In this document: piece after piece, positions 22,549 through 35,500 of the stretch | How positions within the stretch are numbered: position 1 is the stretch's first letter | How the letters are laid out: every line of letters starts with the position of its first letter | Assembly (NCBI GenBank): GCA_963678705.1 | Contig: OY783209.1 | Span: 10,416,001-10,480,000 of the forward strand | DNA: 64,000 nucleotides | Direction: 5' to 3' | Source: Panorpa germanica | Lineage: Eukaryota > Arthropoda > Insecta > Mecoptera > Panorpidae | Position numbers and translations under genes: made by a program | Notes under the pieces: model-generated | Databases searched by the model: none | Seen by the model: the letters and a program-made list of their open reading frames with translations, nothing else | Told to the model about the DNA's origin: nothing

Positions 22549-22709
22549 GGCCTTATTCTGTATGTTATTTTCAGCCGTGATTACATTTCATCGCTGAATA
22601 ATGACGTAACATGACTCTGATGACAGGAATGCATAAGGGTCATATGACGTCACTATTTACTGATGAAATTTTATCACCGCTGAAAATAACATACAGAATA
22701 TGACCCTAA
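22549..22709. mobile_element. Short TIR MITE
   Basis: About 160 bp with inverted ends: ATTCTGTATGTTATTTTCAG near 22554-22573 and its inverse near 22679-22699. No coding content. Family not assigned. Confidence 0.7.
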
Positions 22710-22730
22710 GAGACAGTACTAATTTCCTTA

Positions 22731-22968
22731 TGGCCCAGTCATTTAAGCTTAAATTAGGTAAGAATCTCGGAATTCGAGATACCCAGCTGTAAGTCTGTAA
22801 ATACTTGTATATTGACACCCTAAAGTTGTCTCAAAACCTACATATGGTTTATACACCCTACCATATGTAGGTTTTGAGACAACTTTAGGGTGTCAATATA
22901 CAAGTATTTACAGACTTACAGCTGGGTATCTCGAATTCCGAGGTGAACTTACTATAATGACTGGGCTA
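22731..22968. mobile_element. Fold-back element with perfect 83-bp stem
   Basis: Outer inverted ends GCCCAGTCATT and AATGACTGGGC enclose arms 22766-22848 and 22860-22942. Base by base these are perfect reverse complements over 83 bp, separated by an 11-nt loop (22849-22859). The absence of any mismatch suggests recent origin or conversion between arms. Confidence 0.85.
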
Positions 22969-23038
22969 TTAGTTTGAATTCCATTATTGACAAATTCAAT
23001 ATTAATTTTTGGAAAATATTACATTTTGTTTAAGTCCA

Positions 23039-23085
23039 ACTGTAGTAGAACCCCCTCCCCCCTCCCCTCCCACCACCCAAGTGGT
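23039..23085. repeat. C-rich low-complexity tract
   Basis: Poly-C/CT run in an otherwise AT-rich spacer; no further meaning seen. Confidence 0.6.
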
Positions 23086-23558
23086 AAAAGCTATGTTAGG
23101 AAAATTCTAAAGAGGCCAACATAGATCCACGTGGTTTATGCATAACCTCTAATTGATCCATAAGGTTTATGTCATTCTGAGTTCATATTCCAGTCTAAGT
23201 ACTTTTAAAATAGCTTTAGAATACTTATTCCAGGAACCTTAAGCTATTAACACCTTCATAAATTAACTGCTAAACATATTTTAAACACAATTTACATAAA
23301 TGCCTACATGCGCACAAATCACTTGAGTGTATTTAATGTAATTAGTATTGAAATGCCAAGAATTTTACATCGATTTATGATAATTTCCATTTGGTAATTG
23401 GTTCTAGAATGATGTGGGCTGGGGCACAGTATTTCTGACAGCATCGTCCTCCAGCATCTGTAGCGGCAGTCTCTGTCTCTCTCCAGTGATCAGTAAACAA
23501 CCAAACAGACACATCAAGTTGGACATTAGATTAGTGTTTTTATTCGCTGGACGACAAC

Positions 23559-26500
23559 ATGAAAAACGACAAAAAAGGTAAATAACAAATTTTAATTTAA
23601 AATTTCTTAGATATTTTAAATCTAAGATCTAAAAATCATATAGATTTGTGCCTATATGGCATCCTGAACTTATTGAGAGGTGTTTTATAAAACTGAGTTT
23701 CGAAATAAGGTCGTCATCAAAGTTTGATGAATCTCGAATAAAATGAAGATAAAATATTTGTCAAATGTTTATGTTTACTGATTTTGTGTTATAGAATGGA
23801 TAGGTGAGTTCTACACAGTAAACATTTTGGAGCATTTTGGAGTCACTTTAACATCATATTGGAGATGCGTATGATTTTTTTGTCATGAAAGAGTTCATTT
23901 ATAGTTCAGTTTCTCACAATCGTTGATATGAAAGGTCTGTTTTATCGGCTACAGATGACGGAACCACTCCACCTGTCGGAATACAAATGAAGATAAAATT
24001 GATGCGAACTATAATTGAAGTGAAATAGTGATAGAAACGTCACAAAATAGGACACTTCACCAAATTGTTTACTGGGTAGTCACTCGTACATTTCAATTCT
24101 AACGTTTTACAAGTTGGAGCAACACACAGAAATTCAATTTTAGTTCAAATTGATTCCCTACCTGTCACAGGAGTCGCTTTTATTCAACAGTGAGCAGTCG
24201 TTGCGCCGTCTGTAGCTCATAAAAGAGACACTCCCTATGAACGACTGAATAGAAAACAAACGCGTTCATAACAAAAAACTCATGAAAAGTAATAGAAATG
24301 AAATAGAATTTACTCCAAAATGTTTACTGGGAAGTAATTTAGCTGAAGTATGCAAAGAAGATGCTACAAATAATAACCTAAAAAATTTAAATAAGGACGA
24401 CTAAATAAAGAATGAGTATGAAATGTTCCTTTTTAAAATAGCGATTAGAAGTCTACATACTTTAAACATTTGAACTTTGTTTTATTTTACATGTACAATA
24501 AAGAAAGTAAATTATCGTAATTTTTTTAAATTTACGGTAAAACATTTAGATTCAATTAAAAAAGTTTTAATATAAATAAAAAGTTGACAGTCGTTATGAA
24601 TAGTGTTGCAATAAAAAAAGTTACTTTCTAATATTGAAATTTAAAGTTAATACCTGTATTATTAGATGACATACGCTAACTAAAACTTGAGAGAAACTTG
24701 TTTGTCGAGTTTTTTATACTTGGTAATTAGTTTACACACAGTGCCGAACTTTCCCTTTTAAACAGTCTTTTTTTATTCTTTAATGATTTGCTAGATTGTA
24801 TTAATCGATAAAATAGAATCTTTGCTATAAATAAATGTTGTATAATTTATAAAATAAATTAAACTACTGTCCAAAAACATTTGTTTAAAAGATTCATATT
24901 TTCGCGCCCTTAAAGTATTGACAGTAAGGGGGCGTCCATAAATTACGTGAGGTGTTTTTTTAAATTTTCTGTCCCTCCCTCCCCACCTGGTGAGATGTCG
25001 TGAGATTTTATTCAACCCCCTCCCCCATCCCCCAATCTCACGTGAGATTTTTCAAAATGTGGTGTGTGTATTGGAGTTCTTTAGCATTAATATAATTTAT
25101 TATGAGAGCAAACTTTAACTTTAATTTTTATCGATACACTTCTGGTTGTAACAGTCCCATATAGATTCATTAATTATTGATAATATATTTTAACTAACTA
25201 TTTAGGAACCATTGGATGGTTCAAATACAAAGTAGTTTTAATAGTTTTAGGCGTCTAAATGTCGCGAACTTTGTTTAAATTAAGTATAGCTTTATCGATA
25301 GAACCATGTTCGTATATTAGTGTTATACTCAAAACTGCTGACAAAGTATTTACAATAACTTTTAAGAGAAATATTAACTAACTTCTTTTGTGTGTATGGC
25401 ACGTGTACTTTGAAATAATGTTTATATTAAAACCAAACTCAAAATCAAAGCCATGATGACGGAATAAGTTTAAATGAGGTCATCTTTTGAAACAAAGAGT
25501 TTGAATCTATATAAACCGAGTTTAAGAAAGGAGAGGGGGTCAGACCATCAGATCACACGTTCGGTTTAAGTCAGTCGTCATAGTTGCCCCAAAGATTATT
25601 AAAATTACTAAGATTTGTATTAATTAAGTTTTTGAATAATAAAGAAAATAGTGTTAATGATTCCCTTGTTTTAATTGTAAAAGTATTTAGAATTAACGGT
25701 CGAGTCGCGTTAAATAAAGTGATTGTCCAAAGCAGAGGAAGCTGCCTGCAGAGAAAGTACAAAAAGTAAGTAAAACCTAATATATTTATGTAATATGATT
25801 AGATGAGGTAATAAGTCCTGAATGATAAAGAAGTCTCCACAATTAGCATTAGCTTGGTCATCCGACTCAAGGAGATCCAGATCTCTAAAAGAATCTTCGC
25901 TTGAGACGATTGTAAAATCGCTCTCATAAAATAAGTAACTACCACCATATATAGATAGTAGATATTTGGGGGTAGGGTTACATTTTGGTGTCAGAAGTGG
26001 GATTATTTAAAGAGAGGGGTCATTTAAAGAGAGGGGTCGTTTAAAAAGAGGTGCATTAAAAGAGAGATACGTTAAAATACGAAAATACGTGAGATACGAA
26101 AATTGTGAGGTGTATTGAAAAGAGGTGTATTAAAAGAGAAATATGTTAAAAGAGAGGTATTGAAATTGTGGGGTCATTTAAAAGAAAAAGGGTATAGAAA
26201 TTGTAAGGTATTTTAAAAGAGAGATATTTAAAATTGTGGAATGTTAAAAAAAAAGGCAGAAATTTGAGTAATTGGGAAAAAAGGCATTAAGTGCATAAAT
26301 AAGGCATTAAGTTTTGAAAATAATGAGGTAAATCTTAGTAACTGGGAAAAAGATAAATTGTGAAATAAGGAATAAATTGTAGTAACTGGGAAAAAAAGAA
26401 ATATTGTGAAAAAAGGAATAAATTGTAGTAACTGGGAAAAAGAAATATAATTGTATTAACTGGGAAAGAGAAATATAGCTTATTAATTGCAACTAGCAAC

Positions 26501-29500
26501 TGCATATTAATAATTAAAAAAGAGATATAGTTTATTAATTGCAACTAGCAACTGCATATTAATAATTAGAAAAGAACAGATATAAGAATAATTGTGACGA
26601 TACAGTATATGTAGTGAACGTATGCCTCATATATGTAATAGAAATAGGATGCCTATAGAAAAGAATAATGGGAAAGAAATGGTAAAAAGTTTAAATAATT
26701 GAAAAAGGGAATAATTTAACAAGGGTCTAAAAGATTTGTACAAGTTTATTAAAGAAAGTTTATTAAAGAAAAAAGGAAAGATTTTAAAATGTCAAATAGT
26801 ACTGCAGTTATGTATTTAAATTTCGGAGAAAGATATCAGTGTTGTATAACATTTAAGAGAGTAATAAATGTGTGTGATTTATTAGGGTCACATAGTAAAG
26901 GTTCAGTTGGTTATAGCTACAGAAATATAACGAAGATTATGAATATTACGAGTATGTAAAAGAAACAGATTTGGACAACGTTGTTTATATAAAGACTTGG
27001 AACGTAAATAAAGTAATTAAAGAGTATTGATTGAATTTAACATGATTATTATAAAAAGGGTAATATTTTGAAATGATTTTTGTAGAATGGTAATTAAATA
27101 TAACAAGAAATAATAGATTGATTTACGTGTATTAAAAATGGATAATTTAATAGAAAGATTTAAAAAGTTGGAAGAAGGTTTACAGTTCTTACGGGTATTT
27201 GAAGAAAAAGATAGTATTACGTTATTTTTGAGTCAATTAGAGAGAATATCAGATGCTTTTAGTTGGAATAATAAAGAAAGGGTTTTTGCATTATCTGTAA
27301 AGTTGAACGCAAAGGTTCTAGAATTTCTACATATTGTTTTAACTCGAACAGAATTAAAAGATTATGAAAAAATTAAGATAGAATTACTTAACAAATATAA
27401 TTGTCGTAGACCGGCAGAGTTAATGAAAGCAGAATTTGATTTTAATTCTTGTAAACAAAACCATGGAGAGTCTGTTTTTAGTTTTTCAGAAAGAGTAGCA
27501 GACTTAGCTAGAAAAACAATTAATATCAGTTTTGAACAAAATAAACGGGATTTACAATTAATGGAATTACAGCATAAGATTTTAAATAGATTTATTTTGG
27601 GCTTACGTAACAGCTATTCTAGATTTGTTGATTACGAAAATCCAAAAACATTGGTCGAAGCCTTAGCTTTAGCAGAATATATAGAGCTAAAAGAAAACCG
27701 AAGTACTTTAACGTTAAGTAACAGATTTGTACAAGACAGCGAAAATTTTGATAGATTTGATAATGTTGAAAGCGAGGATACAAACTCTAATAAGTTTAGT
27801 ATAGGACTACACGAAGTAAACGGAAGTTCAGAAGTAATTAAAATTGATAAAGATGACGTAAATACATCGATAGAATTATACAGTGACAGGACAGATTTGG
27901 TCCATAGAAAGGGTACGAAAGAATTAGTTACCGAAGAAAATAATTTACATGCAAATAATGATATTAAAGTAGAATTTGAACAAGATAGCATTGTTAACGG
28001 GTTAGTAGAAACATGTTGGGATATTAATGGCTTAAATAAGGATAGAATAGAAGTAGATAAACTATGTGAGAATATACACGAAAGTATAATTGATAAAGAG
28101 TTAGAAAAAATAGATTCTAGCCGCGATGATAAAGTTTTATTCAGTGAGGGCACTATAAACGAAATAATTATTGATGAAAAGAGAATTGGAAAAAATGTAA
28201 AAGATGTAAAGGAATCTGTAACAGACAGAATAGTTACGAACACTATTAGCTTAAGCCTGGAAGAAAATATACATGTTGAGAGAGAAAATATTGCTATTGT
28301 TTTAAGAAAAAGAGAGTATAATTTGCAGAGTAAATTGATTGATTTAGTAATGATGAGTAATTTTAAAAGATTAATTTTAGAAATTTTCGCACTTATTAAG
28401 TTAAGCATTTATTTCATGATTCTAATTAAGATGATGTTCAAGGAAACATTAGTGGTAAGCGTTAAACAGATTAATTTGCCGTTAGACATTAGAGAATAAC
28501 AGAGAGTATTTTAACTAGAAAAATCGGATACAGATGATTGTTAATTGAACTAAAGTTGCATAGAATAAGAACATTTAAGTGTTAGAATAGATCATAAGTA
28601 TCATTTTATAAAGTAACAATAAGAAATTTTGAAAATAGGAAGGATAATTTTCACCGTATACGTATTCTAGGGTGTAAAGATAGTTTTGTTGAAGAGTTTC
28701 ACAGTTGAGCTATTAAAATGATTTTTTTTCTGAACATAAAGTATTGTAGTATTGTTGGTATAGACGTATGATTTTAAAAAGATTTGATATGAGTGCTAGC
28801 TAGGAATTAAAGAGAACACAATTGATTTGCTATGAGTTATTTATTGACTATGAGATATTTGAATACTGAAATAATGATGAAAATAAAGTATATGGAACTA
28901 TTGAGTTATCGCCGAAAATGGAAATCGGTTTGAACGGTTTAAAGGAAACCAAGAAGTATGGAACTATTGAGTTATCGCCGAAAATGGAAATCGGTATGAA
29001 CGGGTAATAGGAAACCCAGATGAACGGTTTATAGGAAACCCAGATGAACGGTTTAAAGGAAACCAAGAAATTGAATAAGAAAAAGTTATGAAGTACTAAA
29101 AGGTGTACAATGAGCTACGGATAAGTAGATATTTATTGAATATGTAATAATGATTAGTTGCAAATCGACGTTGATGAAATAAAGAACACTCAAATTTGAA
29201 TGACGTAAAACAATTCGAAAAGTAATAAAACATACGGTCAGTAAAACAAACATTAACATAATGAGTACAGATACAAGTAAAAGTAGACATTTTTCACACT
29301 CTAGTAATATATTATGATACATTAAGATATAGGATTAACAAGTAATTATTAACCTTATCATGGTTAAATATATAATTAGGATTTTGATTTTAAGAAAAAA
29401 AAGTAAATAATGGGATAAAGTTTAAAGGAAACTTGAGATTTAAATAGAACGGTAGATAGCGATATCAAAGGGTTAAAAAACATAATAAATGAACAGCGCA

Positions 29501-32500
29501 ATTTGAATAATGTGTAAGAGTATAGAATTTGAATAAAAATATAAACTTTTGTTACAAACATAAACTAGGTTAAGGTCAATTTAAAAAAGGGATTATTTAA
29601 TCGTTAAAATAGTTAAATGAGACTAATATGGTACTTTAATATTTTACGAGTAAAAGAAACATAAAAACAGAAAGGTCATGAGTTGAGAAAATAAACATAT
29701 AATTAGGCACTAAAGTTATTTGTAACAGATGTATTGAAATTCGAGTCAGAAAGGTCATAGAAGAAATTAACACTTGAGGATATGAGTGATAATAAATTTG
29801 ATTTTTAACAGAGGGTTTGAGAACATAAATTAGATACGGGTACTAAATAAACAAGCTAGACCAGAAGTTACAGATGTACGAAACATGAGTAACAACTTTT
29901 AAAGAATAATTATTTTTATGTTTTTATTGAGATATACTAATGCTATATAATTTCAGATGACAGGATATATGATGAATACAGCAAGCAGAATAAGATGACT
30001 TAATTGAAGATTTTATATCATAAATATTGAATAAATTAAAATGTTTTTCTGTTCACAGATCGTTTTGGAAATTTTAATAGAGAAAGAAGAAGATTTTAAA
30101 ATTGATAAGAGGTATTCATTGAAAATTTGAACACTTGTAATGTTAAATTGCATTGAGATATAATATAGAGAAAAAGAAATTTTATTTTGTGAAGCACATG
30201 TAAAGCTACATGCGAATATAAAAAGTCGTTTAAATTCAAGTAACAAGTGTTGAAGTTTAATAATTATGTTTACCTTGACTATAGTATTTGAGTAAAGTAT
30301 CTATAAAGTTAAGATTTTGTTGTTTAAAAATAATAAAAAAGATTTAAGAATAATTTTTGATATAACCATGTTTAGAATAATGTTTTGATTTGAAAGAAAT
30401 AAATATAATAAATTTGTTAAATGGGAAAAATACAGTAAATGAGAATAAGTTCATTAAAATATTTGTTAATAAAAGTATAAACTAAAGTATGGAATATCGA
30501 TTCTAAATTTAAGAGAAAAGTTAAATTTGTATTTTAATTAAAGGAAGAAATATGTTTACATTAAATTTCATTGTTATGTAGAATTAACAAGTAGTATGTA
30601 AAAGATGTGAAAATAATTTATGGCATAAATATTGCAAAGTTGGAAAACATATATAGAACAATCAAAGAAAAAAAAAAGTAATAAGAAGAGATTGATGATA
30701 TTTAAAAAAAGAAACACATGCCGTAAGATATTTACATGTTATGTTTAAAATATAATTAAAATAACTAGAAATTAAGATAGGCTATGAAATAAATTCATAT
30801 TTTGTAATGACTATAACTTCTAAGTAAAGTTAATCGAATTATTAGTAAAAGAGCTATACAAGAGCCAAATTTGTTATGTCAATTGTAAGAAATTATAGAA
30901 AAGAAGACAGAAAATGAATTTATAATTAAGATAATTACGTAAGGGTATAAATTGCAGCATTTACAACAACAAGGAACTGAAGGATGAGACAAATAGTTGA
31001 TTTTCATAATGCGTAAGACTAAGGTAATAAGTGTGAATACTTGAACGAGTCAATGATCGAATGTACGAGAGGAACTACCAGAATGCAAGACGTTATGAGA
31101 TGAAGATTCCGATGAAATCGATGCAAATTGAAAAAGATGAAGAAAACAATACAAAATGACGAAGTCCGTGAATAATCGAGAAGAAATTAAGGGTCTAAGT
31201 GAAGCAGTAATCACTTAAGAAGAAAACATATATCATATGTGTATTAATCTACAAGTATTGTAAACAGAACGAGAATTTACAAATGTAATGGACCATTAAA
31301 AACTATCAGTATTGTTTATATGAGCTACGGAAATATGAAGCCAGATGCAAAGCAGTAGGACAAGGCCGCATTCGAAAACAAACCGAGGCAGAGCGTATTC
31401 GAAACGAAGAAAAGTATTCACTTATTTATCAAAGTTGGTTGCATGTTGTAATGAAACTATGAGAACAAAATCACCTACATAAAGCAGATAAAGAAGAATT
31501 ATTTTGATTATCAACGACTATATATTATTGATTTATTGATTTAAATTTTAAATTGCATTTATTTTTAAGGTTTCAATTATGAATGAATCTAGAAATACGG
31601 GAAAGACTAATAAAATTATAATCATTGGATTATAGATTTTAATTTAAAAACGGGAAGCAATGTAACAGTCCCATATAGATTCATTAATTATTGATAATAT
31701 ATTTTAACTAACTATTTAGGAACCATTGGATGGTTCAAATACAAAGTAGTTTTAATAGTTTTAGGCGTCTAAATGTCGCGAACTTTGTTTAAATTAAGTA
31801 TAGCTTTATCGATAGAACCATGTTCGTATATTAGTGTTATACTCAAAACTGCTGACAAAGTATTTACAATAACTTTTAAGAGAAATATTAACTAACTTCT
31901 TTTGTGTGTATGGCACGTGTACTTTGAAATAATGTTTATATTAAAACCAAACTCAAAATCAAAGCCATGATGACGGAATAAGTTTAAATGAGGTCATCTT
32001 TTGAAACAAAGAGTTTGAATCTATATAAACCGAGTTTAAGAAAGGAGAGGGGGTCAGACCATCAGATCACACGTTCGGTTTAAGTCAGTCGTCATAGTTG
32101 CCCCAAAGATTATTAAAATTACTAAGATTTGTATTAATTAAGTTTTTGAATAATAAAGAAAATAGTGTTAATGATTCCCTTGTTTTAATTGTAAAAGTAT
32201 TTAGAATTAACGGTCGAGTCGCGTTAAATAAAGTGATTGTCCAAAGCAGAGGAAGCTGCCTGCAGAGAAAGTACAAAAAGTAAGTAAAACCTAATATATT
32301 TATGTAATATGATTAGATGAGGTAATAAGTCCTGAATGATAAAGAAGTCTCCACAATTAGCATTAGCTTGGTCATCCGACTCAAGGAGATCCAGATCTCT
32401 AAAAGAATCTTCGCTTGAGACGATTGTAAAATCGCTCTCATAAAATAAGTAACTACCACCATATATAGATAGTAGATATTTGGGGGTAGGGTTACATGGT

Positions 32501-35500
32501 ATTAAAGGGACTTTAGCATTTATTATATATCTGAGTTCTGGTGGGCGTGAATTTAAAATTAGTTCTATCGTATTGGTATCGGCATCCGTGTCCATGATTC
32601 ACTGAAATACAAACATAAACTGCATGCAGAACATACCCATGTCGCCGATAGATTTCATTTGACTCGTATTGCACCGTAACAACAAGCGATCTTAGGTATC
32701 CCCTCCAGTCTGATGCGGCTTTTTGCATTTACAAAGGTTCGGATAGGGTATCGTTGTAGTAGTGGTAACGCTTGGATAAAATTCGCCTTTATTCGGTTCT
32801 ACTGTGCGAGGTAGTGCCGCCCGTATTCGGACGGCTTTGTAGCGTGCAGTCTGAGAGCTCCAGAGCGATCTCATTACATTTACATGGTTCGGATAGGTAA
32901 AGCGTAGTAGCCCGTATACGTCCGGCAGAAATTCGCTTAAATACGGTCCCATACTGAGACAGGCCTTAAGCATGTACAATCTAGATTAAATGGACCAAAA
33001 TAGTATAATTTTTTTTGTTTCAATCAGAAAAAAAATTGCGTGATATTTGCCGAGACCCCCCCTCTCTCCAACGGAAGATTAGATGAGATTTGACTCGACC
33101 CCCTCCCCCCCTTAAACATCTCACGTAATTTATGGACGCCCCCTAAGGCCTGTCTCAGTATGGCACCGTATTTAAGCGAATTTCTGCCGGACGTATTCGG
33201 GCTACTACGCTTTACCTATCCGAACCATGTAAATGTAATGAGAACTCTCTGTACCTCTCAGACTGCACGCTACAAAGCAGTCCGAATACGGGCGGCACTA
33301 CCTCGCACATTAGAACCGAATAAAGGCGAATTTTATCCAAGCGTTACCACTACTACAACGATATCCTATCCGAACCTTTGTAAATGCAAACAGCCGCCTC
33401 AGACTGGAGGGGATACCTAAGATCGCTTGTTGTTACGCTGCAATACGCTTCAAATGAAATCTATCGGCGACATCACTATGTTCTGCATGCAGTTTATGTT
33501 TGTATTTCAGTGAATCATGGACACCGATACCGATACCAATACGATAGAACTAAATTTAAATTCACGACAACCAGAACTCAGATATATAATAAATGCTAAA
33601 GTCCCTTTAATACCAGTAGTGTATCGATAAAAATTAAAGTTAAAGTGTGCTCTCATGATAAATTATATAAGTGCTAAAGAACTCCAATACACCGCCTAAT
33701 ACACGACTACAGACATCTGTGACACACATAGGCGGTTTGCTTTGTAGCTCATCCAATCCGCCGATTTACGTCCGAATACTCCGTCGCTTAAATACGGTCC
33801 CATACTGAGACAGGCCTAAAAGTACTATTGCTGTCACGCGTAAGAGATTATTATTTACTCCCTCCTCTCATCTGTATACAAGTAACAGTTCTTTGTTTGC
33901 TGCTACTACAAAGCAGCAGAGTTGCTATCACTGCGCAAACATCCGTGATGTAACTGCCGAGAAGATAATCACTGTCTAAAACACTCCTAGTGGAAGTGTG
34001 TGTGAATAGTGTTTCACGATAAATATTTGTTGTGTAATATTGACTTTCTGTTTTAATTGCTGCTACTGCATCCCAGCAATTAACAACTAACACGGCTGTA
34101 TGATTTTATGGAACATTGTTTGCCGAACTAAACATACTCACTCGTATATACCCCTTCCCCACTCTCGTTTTAACCGGTCTGGAAATAAATAGCAAGGCCG
34201 ACTGCATTTACGAGCTGCAGACGAAGAGGCTATTAACCTAAATAGTTTTCTTTGTAGTCAGTCAAGATTAGAAACGTCAGGGGATCGCTTTTAAATAGGT
34301 TGCAAAATAGCAAAGAAACCACTTTGAAAAGCCCTAAATTCTGAACTGAATTTAACTAGATATGAATCAGCATTTGGCTTTCTTTACTAACGAGGTTTGC
34401 CCTACTAATAATAATCAAACTTAATTCCTAAAATGATCTTGATTTTGAATGATTTATTTTTTAGAATGGACACCTGAAGGGCACCTTCATTTGGTTCTTA
34501 CTGAAGCGGATAAAATTCCTTGTGATTCTGGAAAGCCTTCAGATTTGAAATTAGAAATTCCACCATGGTTCGACGTGAAAAAATTCAAAAGGTAATTATC
34601 TCATTACAACTTCTACACCTGTATCACACCTGGTTGACGAACATGTGTAGAATTATGAATTGATTGCGAAATACCAACAAGAAATTACATTAATTTCATA
34701 AAATTACAAAACAATAAACTTTTTATTACGATAGTAAAGTAAAATTCTACATTACCGACCGATAGATTAAAATTCATCAGATGTTTTAATAGAGTAATGT
34801 ATATTTTGTTACAGTGGACAAAAGTATTACAAAGACAATATGTTTTCATTATTCGTTGGAATGTTATGTGGTTTGTTGGCAGTCCTGGCCGTACCCAGCA
34901 TTCTCCGGATCCTGGTATTTGCTGAAAGATCTTCGAATTCAAAGTCTGCTTATAGAAGATACGTTTCTACCATCTTACACACCGTTTGCTGGTTTGATGT
35001 CGATCTTAATGATGACGCTAGGTTGGTTCGAATCTTTGATTAATTAAATCATTTTTTTAAAAATAAACTTTAACGATCATATTTTTGTAACAGGTCTTGG
35101 CAATCATTAACGATGGTGAGGAAGCGACATTTATCGTCCAGTCAATCAGCATGTAGGTATGGAGTAGGCCAAATAACGCAGAAAGATATGGTACTGACGC
35201 AATTTGGTTTCATGGGGTATATGATAAGCAGACCGAAATATTTGGGGCTTCGTCATACTACTAAGGAAGAAAGAGAAGGATTTATCCACTTCTGGAGGTG
35301 TATTGGCTACGTTTTAGGAATAGAAGACCGGTAAAACTTCTATATTTACCAATAAACTATACTATTTTAAATAAAGTGGAGGGCTACTTGAAACAAACGA
35401 AAATGTAGTAATAAATAATTGTATATTTAATTTTAAATCAGATATCTTTTTCAGATTTAATCTTTGCTCGAGATCCCTAGAGGACACAGAAGCGCTTTGT

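Larger units (their letters stand above)
25147..32496 (+). mobile_element. LTR retrotransposon, gag-only, 7.35 kb
   Basis: Two 836-bp LTRs (25147-25982 and 31661-32496), each TGTAAC...GTTACA, flanked by the 4-bp duplication TGGT (25143-25146 and 32497-32500). The LTRs look identical by eye. A primer-binding-like TGGTGTCAGAAGTGGGA follows the 5' LTR by 3 nt and resembles the complement of a tRNA-Leu 3' end (from memory). Internal sequence is A-rich on the plus strand, has one long ORF (27138-28499, gag-like) and no protease, reverse transcriptase, RNase H or integrase frame. The 4-bp duplication favours the Ty3/gypsy lineage. It must depend on an autonomous relative. It sits sense-oriented in intron 1 of oxygenase-like gene 2. 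Confidence 0.9.
25070..32965 (-). mobile_element. Second Harbinger-like MITE (inverted), split by the LTR element
   Basis: The right end at 32965 is the reversed GGCCTGTCTCAGTATGG terminus, followed by TTA. The segments 32497-32965 and about 25070-25146 match the intact copy at 33147-33816 in inverse orientation, with the retrotransposon between them. The far terminus is missing at about 25070, where homology stops abruptly. Confidence 0.72.
24928..33143. mobile_element. PIF/Harbinger-like MITE carrying nested insertions
   Basis: Ends GGGGGCGTCCATAAATTACG (24928) and its inverse ending at 33143 are perfect, flanked by TAA (24925-24927) and TAA (33144-33146). A TAA/TWA duplication is typical of PIF/Harbinger. 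Only about 140 bp on the left and 180 bp on the right are the element itself; the rest is later insertions. No transposase. Confidence 0.78.

Noticed and set aside
25571-25769. Paired 61- and 63-aa ORFs, repeated at 32085-32283
   Set aside because: Both copies lie in the LTRs and are identical because the LTRs are; no known LTR protein.
27632-28408. 258-aa minus ORF
   Set aside because: Exact antisense shadow of the gag-like ORF; Ser/Leu-rich as expected from reversing A-rich coding sequence.
28500-31660. Searched for a degraded pol (RT YXDD, integrase) in the retrotransposon
   Set aside because: No frame shows even short RT or integrase motifs; a profile search would be decisive.
32224-33599. 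Several 70-120-aa ORFs with repeated sequence (for example ..SDWRGYLRSLVV..)
   Set aside because: They are mirror translations of the two inverted Harbinger-like MITE copies; no transposase motif.
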